64,000 nucleotides of DNA from Pegea sp. RAD2-039 (Eukaryota > Chordata > Thaliacea > Salpida > Salpidae), in assembly GCA_034620365.1 (NCBI GenBank), contig JAQGEQ010000192.1:1483001-1547000 (forward strand). Reading direction: 5' to 3'. The position numbers were made by a program, and so were the translations under genes. The notes beneath the pieces were generated by a model. The model was not told the origin of the DNA and did not search any database. It was given only the letters and a program-made list of their open reading frames with translations. This document shows, piece by piece, positions 1 through 12,716 of this stretch; position 1 is the first letter of the stretch; every line of letters begins with the position of its first letter.

Positions 1-1388
1 TTTTGCACAATTATAGGTGGTTCCATTTTCATGATCACAGACATTTTCCACCTTGTTAAAATATACTAGCATTAGCAATCATTAAAATTGAAAACCTTTG
101 GTAAAATTATGAAATTGAAGATGAATCATTTAATGAATTAAATCTCAAAAGCTCATTAAAGACATAAGTGACATGTACTCAGTTTTTAGCTTTTATAGCT
201 CATTAATTATGTTAATAATTCATGATTATTGCTGGTTACTTTGATGTGTTGTTTACTTCACAATTTAAAAATATTTTATCTGTAGTAAAAAATGTAGTTC
301 ATATAAAAAGCTTTACTCATTATAAATAGCAAAAAAACAAGGTTAGAAAAAATTGCTTCAAAAAATTATATAATATATTAAATCATCTCTGTAAAATACT
401 TCATCACAAAAGCATTCTTTAAATACTTAAAAGTTATTAGTAGAATTAAAATAAGCTTAAAAAGTGCATCTCAGCACGGAAGTACCTTAAAAAAGATTTG
501 TTTTTTATAATGTTAAACAGATGAATAGATATATAAAAAATTATTGAAAAGATAAAAGTATTGAATTTTATAGAGGAAACCAATGTCCCCCAAAACAAAT
601 GCAAACCTATTACCATACCTGGGCATAACTTCAAAAACTTACCGTGAAAGTTGTAGACACACTATCACTATTCGACTGATAATCTATTAGAGGATCACCG
701 AGACGTCCCATACTAATCAGTTGGACAATTCAACAATTTTAAAGTTAGGAGAAGTAAGATTTTAATGAAAATATTTTCTGTATTTGATAAAATATTGAGA
801 GTTTGAAAGATAATTTTTGTTTGATAAAAATTTGATCCCTATATTTTATTATAACACTGAGTTTGTATAACTGTTTCATAGTTTTGATTAAACTTAAAAA
901 AACTGAGCTGGTACTTTTTAATTTATTAAAACTGAGTTTTCTTTCTACAGTTTTTAAACAATGTTTTATTTGATCTAAGCTGTTGTTCTTATAATTATGC
1001 TTTTAATGGTATATTTTGATACCTAACTCTTTCTTTAAAAATTACTAACAAATATTCAAATACAAACTCTTAAGTATACAAATCTGTCCACCAATCTTTT
1101 AATTCATCCAACATTATGATAAAATATCTTCTTTTTCTATAACCTTAGCTTTATACAAAGCACATTGTATAAATAAATTTAGACAGGAAATTAAAGACAC
1201 ATTACAAATATACATTAGACATACATCATGCCACAAAATTATTCATGTAATAATTTCAACAAACATTAGAAACCCACCTCAGTCATTGCTGGTGTATGGC
1301 CTTCAGACCTACCCCCAGTAGATAGGTCAATTTGAACTAAATGAAGAACCAACAAACTAAACAAGAATCCATTTCTTAAAAATTTCAT
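1..1388 (-). CDS. possible 5' part of a secreted or receptor protein (partial, runs off left edge)
   Basis: Three exon-like pieces lie in order on the minus strand. The first, 1278-1388, opens with an ATG and encodes a typical signal peptide: MKFLRNG, then a Leu/Val-rich core, then a polar stretch ending ...GHTPAMTE before a GT donor. The second, 643-712, lies between an AG and a good donor (gtaagt) and reads MGRLGDPLIDYQSNSDSVST. The third, 1-51, follows an AG and reads VENVCDHENGTTYNCAK, a Cys-containing piece with an N-glycosylation motif (NGT), as in extracellular domains. Phases fit between pieces two and three but not between one and two, so an exon is missing or one piece is not real. 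I do not recognise the family. The signal peptide exon is the best supported part. Confidence 0.35.
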
Positions 1389-4300
1389 TATTATATCAAT
1401 CAAATACCAAATCTAAAACAACCATGAACATAATCATCTGAAATAAGAATGTATTAGTAATAAGAATAGAAATATAAGAAACATGTAATCATTACTAATA
1501 AATGACAATACATATTTAAATATTATATATAAACAATCAATTTATTTAATTTTTTATAAGCTTTGCTTTTATATTTTTCATAATTATCTTTTGACAATTG
1601 ATTTTATGGGCAGGTCAAATATTTCTAACAAAACTTCAAACAAAACATTTCTAAATCTATAAGAATTTTGCAATATTCTATTTATAAATTTGTTTATAGT
1701 TCTACCTTATGACAATATGATCAATAACTTCGTATTGATATCAAAAAAGTTCAAGTTATTTCAAAGTTAGTCATACAAAATAAACAGTGATAAAAACTAG
1801 CTTAAAAAATGTTAATTACTGTTGTATAATTTTAGAATAAACTGTTGATTTAATGATTACTGAAGGCTATAACAAACAAAATAACTAAAGATGTTTACAG
1901 CATAAATAATTGTTTTTAAACGAATTTAATAAATTGTTAAACATTTCCTACAGTTAGTGTTTAGAAATTATTAAATAGAAATATTTAAATAACAACTTTA
2001 TAAAAATATTTTTTCTAACTTTGCTACTTATTTATGACAATCAACAAAAATAGACAAATAACAAGTGAAAAATAAATGTTAATTTACCAAAAACATCAAA
2101 ACATATTCAAAATGGTGTAAGAACAAAAAAATAACAAAATTATTGTTTTGACAAACCTCTCTAGGTGTACTTTAAATAATTTTGAAGTAATAAACAGCTA
2201 CCTATGCCTTGAGGCTATTTTACTAAAGTGATTTTTTAACGATAAACGCTATTTTTAAACAGATTAATTTGTAACAGACGTAAGCGAATTGATCATACTG
2301 GTAAAATACCATGCATTATCAACCAGAATATCAAATATATTTTAATAGACCGCAAGATTGCAGCAAGTATAAGACGCCCAGTAAATTGCGTCATTTTAAC
2401 CAGCTGGTTCTGGTTTAAACGAGGTTTGCAGCTGCCTATATGACTATGGAAAAGAAATAAACAAACTTTGAAAAAATCTTGTTTATCTAAAAAGATTAAG
2501 TAAATATAAAATTAAAATATATAAAAAAGCAAAACAAATAAAAATTTTAAGATGATTAAAGATTTTTTTGTCATATTATCTTAAGATCAATTAGAAATTG
2601 TATTACTTGTTGATAGATTTTAGCTAAACGTATTTTAATTTTTAGATTCACATTTAAACTATACTGCTGTAATGTCTTTAACAAATTTCCACGTTGTTTC
2701 AGATATACTGAGCTATTTTTGGAAATTTTTCTAAAATATTATTTTTTAACCGTTGATCTATAAAAAAGATATTCGTATTATAAATTAAAACACTTGAATA
2801 TGTATAAGTTACTAGCAACTATGATATAGCTATAATATATTATTCTGAGTTAAAATTTAAAAAGATTTTCACTCACTTTAAATAGTTTTAAATCATTGAG
2901 TTGAGTTATTTTATAATTTTGTGTTGTAATGTTTGTAAGCTTTTTTTTAATTTACTTCAAGATAAACCCAGGTGACTGTTTTAATAACACTATGTTTACT
3001 ATTGTAAGAAAAGATCAAATATAACAAAAACTTTATTTTCCGTTTTTTTTAAGTTAACTGATAACAGACTTTGAGATTAAGTATTATTGTTATTATTTAC
3101 TGAAGTTATTATTATGTAAACAAAACCTGATAGAAATTTCTAAGAATTTCAGAAGTTTTTCGGTAAATTCAAAATTGTGTAAGCTTTCCATGTTCACAGG
3201 CACTTATGAAGTAGCTTGGTATTTGATATCAAAAAACCTTAAAATAAAGTGCCAAATCTTTTGATAATCTAATAACAACTATTTCTTAAAACTATTTAAA
3301 AGATAGACCTTTAAGATAATAAATATATTGATTATACTGATTGTAGAAATATTTCTTAACTCAGTATTTACAATTTTATAAAAGTAAAAACTTTCAAAAA
3401 CGTATAATTGAATAATCGGTTATAAAAGGCATTTCATAGGCAATCAGAACAATCAAATTAAAATATTTTTATTGGGGTTAAAATCATTTCTATGAATTGT
3501 TTAAACTTAAGAGCTCTAACCAACGTTATCTTCATACTCTCATTAATTAGGATCACTTCTTTTACTTATTATTTAGGATTTCCTTAATAGAAGAAGTTAC
3601 TTAATAATGAAGCTATGAATAAGTAAGATATAAATTTGATATAAACACATTTACACAAAAGCTGGTTGTTAAGACTTAACAAATGGTTGTTACGGCTTAA
3701 ATGACGGTTGATAGAAGTTAACAAATGGTTGTTACGGCTTAAATGATGGTTGATAGAAGTTAACAAATGGTTGTTACGGCTTAAATGATGGTTGGTAAAA
3801 CTTATATAATATTTTTCTGGACCATCACATCCGAAACTTTCGATACTAATGGATGAGTGAAACAGTTTTGTGAAGCTATTTATCAGATACTTGGCCCAAA
3901 AAAATGCGATGAATTTATTTGTAACCCTACAAAATTAGACATATTAAAGCTGTTTTCAGTGATAAGTTTCATACTTGTAAAGATTGAACTACTATAGAAA
4001 ATTAATCTCTCTTTAGTGACATAGTGGTACCGTTACTAATATAGTGACATGGCATTATCACGTTTAGCACCAAGAAAACTTTATGGCTGAGATTGTTTTA
4101 TGTTAAAAGTGTCAAAACTTGTAACTTTTATAATAAATTAGATTTGAAAACATACACTGAATTGTTGTCATTAAAATTTTCACAGCTGCTGAAAACCTTT
4201 ACTGATAACCTAAATAGATTATGGTAATATTACTGATTGGTAAAATAAACTAGATTAAAATTCCTAAAAGGTGTTATGATTGAACCTTGAAAACTCCTTA

Positions 4301-7300
4301 AGGCGAAGACGAGTCATACCTTGAACCGTCTATCAGCAAAATGATGACTGTGAATTAGAGCTGTAACCTTTTACATCTATCACTATAGAACTGGTGTAGG
4401 TGTACCTTGACTAACATACTACTCTCACGCATACGCATTGGTTTTGATTATAGTGGATAATAGAATGTGCTGACCAGGGACAGTAACGTTTTGGTCAACA
4501 GATTGAAGGTTTTTGTCTAAGTTTACTCTTATAGCTTTTGCTTCTCCCGAAGCAGCCACAAAGCAGTAACACTATTCACTCATAATAAGGAAAGATACTT
4601 TCTGTGCCCGATAGGTGACGAAATCGAATCTTCGGCGACGTCTGTATTCAAATCCATGCAAAATAGATTAACAGTCAATTGTCTTAAGGCAATTCATCTG
4701 GTCAATTTGAGACATTTCAAAGGTTTATTGTCAGATTATTGATTCGAATATTTTATAAAACGAATTAATCATTTTTTACATTAATTGAGTTGCTCTTAGA
4801 TCCTTAGATAGTACTTGTGATTGGATTTATCAGTTTGAATCTCATGTTAAACCAAGCCAAGAGTTGAAAATTTATAATTTGTAGATTTCATGAGAATTTT
4901 TTGTGTTTCCGGTTAATAAATAGTTTTTTATTAAAATAATTAGATTGGAAATTCGCAGCCAAATAACTGTAGAACACATTAAACTGTTTTTGCCAAATAA
5001 ATCTTTCTCAATCGCCTCTTTAACATGATTTTCAGTGATTAGAATCAACATAATAAATGATACAAATATTCAGAATAGTAGATGTTATCAAAACGTTTAT
5101 TGCAGAAACACCAAAAAAATTCAAGAAACTGAAATTCAAAAGTGGCAATTGAGAACAGCGCACATACTACGCAAAGTTTTGATGCTTAATTAAAATTGAA
5201 ACTCATCCAATTTTTTCCTAATAGTTCTAGCAACTTTCACTCTCTAGTTTTATCCACGACCTATACATCATACCCTAACCAAACTCTTACTGCTATAAAA
5301 TAGTTTCTATATTTTACTTTTCTTGTTTTTAGTGACTCTCCAGGAAGAACTCTTATTCTTAAGAAGTATATTTTTGTGAGCCTACAAACCAAAGTTATCA
5401 GGATAATGATTGGCAAGTGGGTTCTATTTCTGAAAAACAAATAAACCAAGCACATGATAAACAATAAAAGAAAATTGAATAAGCTTTTAGATGATTTGTT
5501 AAGTATTAGGCAGCTAGTGGTGTCACTGTACGTTTGTGACTTTTGTAATTTGTGTGGTTAACTTGCGGCTTTAAAATACTTTAGAGGTTTGAAATTTGGC
5601 GATTGTACTGAAAAAGGTTGAGAACCAAGATTAAAATGATATAAAAGTCTAAGAAATAAGTATTTAAGATAACTAATCCATTTATCAATCAATAAAAATC
5701 GAATTAAAAACATAACGATTGACTCTTCAAAATTATTTACATTAAATTAATTAGAAGAGAAAACAGAACTATGAGTTTCTTTTAATTAGCAAAAGCGATG
5801 ATATGAGCTTAAACTTGCACAATTATAAAAATATAATTATTATTTAATTATTATTAATTAAAGTTTTGTTGTATTTAAACTTTAACTTGTAATAACTGAA
5901 TAAGCAAATTCGAAATTTTTTGAAATTGATGAAAAAATCTTAAATTACTATAATTATATTTTGTATCATTTGGTCTTCTTACTTATTATGATAAGTTACT
6001 GCTGGGCGGAAGGCTTGTCTGACCGATTTAATTAAAACTTTTATGGAAAAAGCATAAAAAACGTTTAATAGTTTTTGAGAAGCCTAATTAGTAAATGTAT
6101 CTTTACGTGTTTTAAAAGCATCTTTGACCATCAAAATGACCAGGAAATTACATATCAAGCTTTTTGATAAACTAAACTAACTATTAATTAAGTTTGTATC
6201 TTCAACACGATATCCAACCAGCCTTATTAGAAAAATAATTTGAATTTTATTACGCTGCCAGCAAGATAAATTTGAATAAACACGCTGTTAGAAAATTATT
6301 TCTTGATGTGGTTACATTCTGGCAAAAACAAAAACTTCGTTCTGGGTTTTGCAATCAACAACATCAAAATATAAAAATTGCTGCCAAACAAAGTAACAGC
6401 TTACAATAAATTGCAATAAAAATATAATCACGTTTTCAGTTTCAATTGGTAAATGGTGTGGCAGTCACTTTTATAAAATGTTTTTAAAGGATAGCCCACC
6501 AAAAAGTTTGGAAAATATTTCATAAAAAATGGACTTATAGAACATCAAAGTTTTGCTAAATATAGATGTTTTTGGAAATGATTCAGTATTTTTCAAGCAC
6601 CAATAACCTCTTTTATCTGTGGCACCATAATTCCACCTGCAAACATTTCAAAAGGTTCTCTTTTGAGTGATGTAAAAACTTTTTATTTAAACTTATCTTC
6701 AATGAAAGCTTTATTTAAAGAAAATTAATTTAATTACTTACCTGTATCAAGTTAAACTGCCAATAATTTTATGATTTTTATGTAGTTACCTCTGCTTAGT
6801 AATACTTTTAAAATGTAGATTTTATTAAAGGGTACGTCTCTATTTTTTATATTCAGATTTATTTTTGCCGTAAAATATTTAATTTAACAAATATTGAATA
6901 TATCTGTTTTTATAATTTTTTAACTTTTTGTTCTAGAATATTTAAGCCATTTTTAAAAATTGGTTTAATGTTAACCAACTTTTTTTACAGATATTTCTTA
7001 ATTTAGTAAAATAATATTCGTTTAAATTTTGTTTTTACTTAAAGATTTTCAAAAATTGAAGCATTTTTTCTTACATATCTCTTATAACCGAAGTAATAAT
7101 TTACATGGACAATTTTGGTTATCTATAAAATAAGTGTGTAAAATATGGACAAGATCAAAAGCAAAATTGCTAAAATATATTTTGAAAGATAATTTGCTGT
7201 GGGTATTATGTTGATTAAATTTCATAAATTTATGGTTACACAATAAGACAGATTCCGATCAAGTTACTGTTTAATTAGTTTATTACTATTCTATTACAGA

Positions 7301-10300
7301 AAGAGCAAACAACAACAAAACGTTTAATATGTTTTGATGAAAAGTTAGACATACTTTGAACTTTATTGAAACAGCTACAATATCTTATTAGAATATATAA
7401 TCCTAGAATATTAAAATAGTATAATCAAGACCTTCTACTAACTGAAAAACAAAACAAAAAACTGCACTTTTTAGTTTCCATATTTTACATTTTATTAAAT
7501 CAATTACAAAAGCTAACTAATATATATTATGAAATAACTGTTAAAAGAAAGAAAGGTTAATATAAACCCTATACTTGTTGTTCTAATTTCTTCCGGTAAA
7601 ATTGTTTTTCTTTAGCTAAATAAAACTTTATACTTTCATTAAACAATTAACCATCAGAAGTGACAAAGTTTTAATCCACTAAAAAGTAATTATAAGACTG
7701 TATGTCTAATTAAATTCCATTAGCATACTATCATAAGTAATTTTGTCGTACAGCCAGTAAATAAGGCTGATAAATAAAATCACATTATATAGGATTGTTG
7801 CTAAGTGCTCACATACATTGTTATTGAATATTAAGTAGGTTTTTACAAACTTAAATTTTAATTACTGAAATCAATATTTTTTATAGATTAACAGTATTGT
7901 ACATTGAGGCCAAACTTTTATCTATTTATATAATTAATTTTTTAAAGTCAGTTAAAAAAAGTTATTTTAATATTTGCAAAAATGAGGAAAACTAAACTCA
8001 AGCACTTAATGCATATAGAAGTGAAAGAGACGTATCCTAGGTGACAAGCTAACAACATCAAATAACATTTCCACTTCAAAGAAGAAACTTTTTAATAATG
8101 AAAGTCTAAACTGACACCGATATACAACATTTCTTTCACTAGTAAATCGATTATCAGAGTTTATGAGTAAAAATAATTAAAAATTAACATTTGACAATGG
8201 TTTTTGTTAGTCAGTGTGGTTTATAGGTCATGATAAACTCATTTTGGTTACAAAACATAAATTAAGTGAATATCTATTTGCAATAGTATTGGATAAGCCT
8301 TCGTCTAAGTAATGGAATTCTATAATGATAAAAGAAGGACTAAACAAAGGGTTTGTTAAACTGTTTTTATTTGTAAAAGTCTTTAAATCTTGTAAGATTA
8401 ACTTCGCCTACTGATCAATTGAGTTTCGAATGAAAAGTGGTAAAAGAGATCCTTTTAAAATCTCATAAATACATAAAGGAAAAAGTAATTAGGATTAGAT
8501 TACGTAATGACATTAAGTAGGATGCTTAATGTTAAGTATATAGGAGTAAAATATCTTTTATTATCAGGATGATACGAGGGGAATCCCCTATATAAATGAA
8601 AGACGCCAATAACCATGATAATTGTAAATAGACATTGGGGCGCCAGTTATTTTTGTTACCAACAATCATCTTTTTCATCAGCCTTTATTATATATCGTCA
8701 TATAACTGCATACTGCTCAGGGCTTCTAGTACTAGTTTGTCTTCTACTGGTTTTATTTAATTGAGCTTAATAATGAGCTTGGCCGACGATACAAGAATAA
8801 AAACTATTCAAAAGATGATCAGTCGCATTTTAATGGCTTATTTCCAATAACTAATTTCTTTTGTGTTTAGCACTGTCAGCTTTGTATACTTTCTCATTTA
8901 TCACGTGACCAAAATAAACATGTTGGAGGAAATAACAAGAAATCATTTACATTCAAAGATCTGTAATTAACTAAAATATTTAAGTTTATTTAAACTGTCA
9001 ACTTGAAACTTTTGTTGAATATCTTAGAAAGTGAAATAGATGTTTTCTCGTATTTAAGATTTGGAAAATCCTTTTAAATCTATTCATAAAAGAAATTTAT
9101 AAATCAATTTTATACATTAAATACTTTAAAATCTCCAAATAACTGAAAAGGATTATAATTGACTAATCCAAGAATTACATCTTTTCATGAAATCTTTATG
9201 ATACAATAAAATGCTGAGTTGCTAAAAATAGATCAATAAAATGGAGATGAATGATTGATGTTAGAGTTAAAAGTCTCATTAAATACAAGTGAAATAAATT
9301 AAAAATACAAGAGTAGAGAATTTAAAACCTTATAAAAAATGAAACAGGCAAAACTTGGTATAAATTCATTTAAACAATAAAAAATGAAGTAAAACTTATA
9401 ACTAAAATAATTTAACATATTTTTGCTTAGTTTTATTTCAAATTTATAGTAAATTTAGTATTATCGTTCTGCACATTTTCTTATTCAGTTGCTTCAAACC
9501 GCAAGGCTTTATTTAATTTATTGTTTAATAAAGAAGTTAAAGAATAAACGTAAAGTATTAAAATAATAGTTTAATGATTTATTAAATACATTATAACCCG
9601 AAGCAACTAATAAAATACTGTTTGTAAGCAATATTTCTGTAGTATTGAGTTACAATTTTAATTAAACTTTCACCCGAAAGTTTATTTTAAAGTTTATAGC
9701 AGAGTAAGTAATAAAACGAATTAACTAAATAAAAAACTCCCTAATGAGTTTTCATTTAGTTGTTTGTCTCATACTTTCGAAAGATTTTTTAATAAAGGAA
9801 TAAATTTGTTAAGTTTAATTAGTTATTTCCTCATAACTAAAATATATCTTTTAATGATTTATTCAAAATAAATAAATCAACAAACTTATTAAATGTATTA
9901 AATGTAGCTGTTGTTGGTAAAATTATTTGTATATATACTACTTTTTATACTTTTGAAAAATTTAGAGCTAAAATTATTATTAATTATCTATAAATATGAT
10001 AAAAGTTTTATTAATTAATACTTCGATAGATAGTTAAAATGATATATTATATTCGTTTTAAGCTAATTATTTGTTTGTAGAAGTAGAAAGTTTGTTTTCA
10101 TTCTCCTAATCGAGATAAACTTTTGTGATTAAATTAATTAATGAGCTTATAATAAATTAAACAAGTAATTAATGATCTAAAACAAGAGATTCAAAGAAAC
10201 CATGACTCAATATAAAATTGTCAAAGGTTGTCACAGAGTATAAGTAGTAGGCTGAAGCAACCAACTCTTTGACAAGTTTAGTTATATTCGTTTAGACGCC

Positions 10301-10828
10301 ACTGTCTATCGATTAAACTTTTTTTTCATTGGGTATTAACCTTAAAGTAGATTGTCTTTGACCCTTTAGTGGTATTCAATGTATGCTCCGGATATTATAA
10401 CTACAACAGCATGAAGATATGCCAACAGAACTCACGAATTAAACAGGATGAATCCGGTTAATTGGTCTTGATGACGGCGTTGGCAATCGATGCAACAGAA
10501 AATGGGTGATCGTTCTACCATGGCTCGAGTCCAACTTTCAATGAGTGCCGAAGCAAACTTTACAATATACCGCTGCAAAACGAGTTGACATCGTAGACAA
10601 ATATACCTAACTGCAAGTTACTTCTAGTATCAGTTATAAGTGAACACGTTTTTTGTTTTACTTTTATTAAGAGAAGAGAGAAAAAGGCCGGCTTTTTATT
10701 ACATGCTTGCTTAGTTATCACTGTTATCATTTAAAGCGATTAGTGTTAAAGTTTACATCTGTTGTTTATGTTGTAGTTAGTTTGTTATGTTTTAATAATA
10801 AAAATTTTTTAGAAATTTGTTAAGAAAG
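1389..10828. other. gene-poor AT-rich stretch upstream of the homeobox gene
   Basis: No coding exon could be supported here on either strand; open frames are short and of simple composition. It holds a 42-bp tandem repeat (3678-3803), a slightly GC-richer patch at about 4280-4640, one TCACGTGA palindrome at 8901, and a GC-richer block at about 10380-10620 just upstream of the homeobox gene. That last block is a plausible promoter or enhancer, judged only from composition and position. Confidence 0.5.
3678..3803. repeat. 42-bp tandem repeat, about three copies
   Basis: The unit begins aacaaatggttgttacggct and repeats every 42 bases at 3678, 3720 and 3762. The copies differ at single bases (atgacgg versus atgatgg) and the last ends imperfectly. 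Because 42 is divisible by three, an open frame crosses the array on the minus strand with a 14-residue repeat. I regard that frame as a by-product of the array. Confidence 0.85.
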
Positions 10829-12716
10829 ATGATTTTTACTCCTTTGAATTATAAATTACCAGCTGATAGTACAAAAGTTATGAAAGAAGTGCTGCCAAAT
10901 AATCAAATGACAAATGTTGAACAAAAAAATAACAACAAAATAATTGATAAAAAATCTTCAAAAGTTTCTTTCACAATTGATTCAATTTTGGGTCACAAAG
11001 AAACCCCAATGACAGTGAGCAACTCTACAACAGCTCCATATAGAAGCATGGCAGGGTCACTTCCGGATTTAGTAAACACCGAAGGATCTATTCAAGCATA
11101 CATGGAAAGATTTGGTGGTCAAAGTCCATCACCAGCACACCAATATGTTGGTTCTCCCTGGTCCTATCAGTTCCTGCCGTATGTAACAGCACCGGTGTTA
11201 TCAACAGGGTTTCGACGTTAGTAGTAGATTATGAAAAATTATTAAAATGGCTTCTTTCTAAAATGACTTTGTCATTAAGTTTACTGAATTCAAATATTTT
11301 TTTATTTAATTTTAAATCTATCTGATTTATACAAGGAGTATTCTTTAACTAATCTCGGATAACTTTAATCTTCTAGATTTTCACACTGCGGTCAATTGTC
11401 CAGTTTCAATCAACTGCAGTATCTCACCTAATTTGCATAGCTTGTCGGACGATAGAGGTGGAAGATCTTATCAAGAGTCTGGAGGACGTGTGAAAAGAGT
11501 CCGAACTGTGTTCACTCAGCGACAGATCGAAAGATTGGAACGGGAGTTTAGCAAGCAACATTATATGATTGGTCCTGAGAGGTATTGCCTTGCTCGACAA
11601 CTTAATCTCAATGAATCTCAAGTAAGTATTTGTTAAAACTAACAATTCCTTATTTTTCTACTTTTATTCTATAAAAATCATTTTATTGAACATTTTTGAA
11701 GACATTTTTTGAGAAAGATGTTTTTTATTTATAGTCAATTGATCTAACCTAATGATAGTTTAAATTATTTGAAAAAGTGTAAATAAAATCAGGCAAATAT
11801 TTCCACTTCTTCATTCATATGTTCTGTTTTTCTTTCAACGTTTATAATTTAAACAAATGTTTTTGTGGATTTGATTTCAGTCCAATTTTTATATTAACAT
11901 AACAATAAGTAATTAAAATCAAATTTAGGTTTGATATATATAAAAAGGTTAGCAAAGACGGATAATTATAAATAATAGAACTTATTACTAATTTAGATAT
12001 TAAAAATAGTACTAATTTTCTTATCCAAATGAATTTAATTTCATTTTTCTGTTCTCATAAACCATTTATGGTTTTTATATATGTTCGGTTTGAAAGAAGT
12101 GTCTTGACATTTAAATTATCTCAATAAAAATTATTTAATATCAATTTGCAAACAAAATAACATCAAAACTAAAAGATCAAAATGAATTATTTATAAATGT
12201 CAATTAAATCAATTAATTCTTAATGTCAGATAGTCTTAAAACTTTTCAAAAATTTTAGAATTAAGATATTATCAATAATCTCTTAAGTAGCATAGCGTAT
12301 CTGTTAAACAGAAAAGTACTTAATAAAACTAATAGAATCAAAAGTGAGAAGACAACCCCTCATCTTTAATCCCAATATGTTTTGAAACAATGCATTAGTA
12401 GAAATTATAATCTAACATCAAACCACTGATTTGATTTCCAGTTGTTTATTAATCTTGTATCATTCTCTCGGGAAAATTTTTAAAAACTTGATAAGTTTAA
12501 TTATAAATCTGTAAAGACAATTTAAATGTGATAATCGCTTTTAATTTGTTTGATGTTTAAACACAGGTAAAAGTATGGTTTCAAAACCGAAGAATCAAAT
12601 GGAGAAAACAGCAACCTCAGCAACGAAACCTAACTCAGAGTTCTTCATCATCTTTGATGTCTAAGCTTGATGTGATCCGATATAACACTGATCAGTCGGT
12701 TTTATTTCACTCATAA
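10829..12716 (+). CDS. NOTO: Not/Noto-class homeodomain transcription factor
   Basis: Exons 10829-11216, 11377-11621 and 12567-12716 join in phase to a 260-residue protein. An eh1-type repressor motif (FTIDSILG, residues 48-55), which in this family recruits Groucho/TLE, lies in the N-terminus. The homeodomain spans about residues 168-227 and is split by the intron between homeodomain positions 44 and 45, a common homeobox intron site. It carries KRVRTVFTQRQIERLEREF, then QHYMIG, then VKVWFQNRRIKWRKQ with Gln50 and Asn51; the YM-G pattern of helix 2 and the RIKWRKQ end are typical of the Not family (Xnot, Noto). The first ATG in frame was taken as start; a T-rich AG lies 16 bases upstream. 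AATAAA follows at 12774. Vertebrate Noto acts in the notochord; the role here is unknown. Class is confident, exact orthology less so. Confidence 0.88.
11622..12566 (+). other. homeobox gene intron 2 (945 bp)
   Basis: This intron begins gtaagt and ends acacag and is far longer than the usual introns of about 50 bp in this window. I saw no nested exon in it. Its length in a developmental regulator could reflect regulatory content, but nothing in the sequence proves this. Confidence 0.7.

Noticed and set aside
103-110. KIF23 P-loop Asn (GVTNSGKT, protein residues 103-110) as a possible defect
   Set aside because: The fourth P-loop position varies among kinesins and Asn occurs in other kinesin-6 motors, so it is not evidence of lost function. 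The coordinates given are residues of the protein encoded at 27911-30673.
446-634. 62-codon frame on the minus strand
   Set aside because: Phe/Ile/Leu-rich sequence expected of AT-rich DNA; no motif, no splice context linking it to the signal-peptide exon.
4300-4345. Short exon-like piece reading IILLIDGS on the minus strand, like the start of a von Willebrand A domain
   Set aside because: Under 30 bases, with no neighbouring exons in phase; chance match is too likely.
5261-5464. 67-codon frame on the minus strand
   Set aside because: Hydrophobic AT-derived composition with no family resemblance or splice support.
5513-5630. Possible hAT-like transposon end (aaaaaggttgagaaccaag)
   Set aside because: The string resembles the terminal repeat of some hAT elements, but I found no matching opposite end or target duplication nearby.
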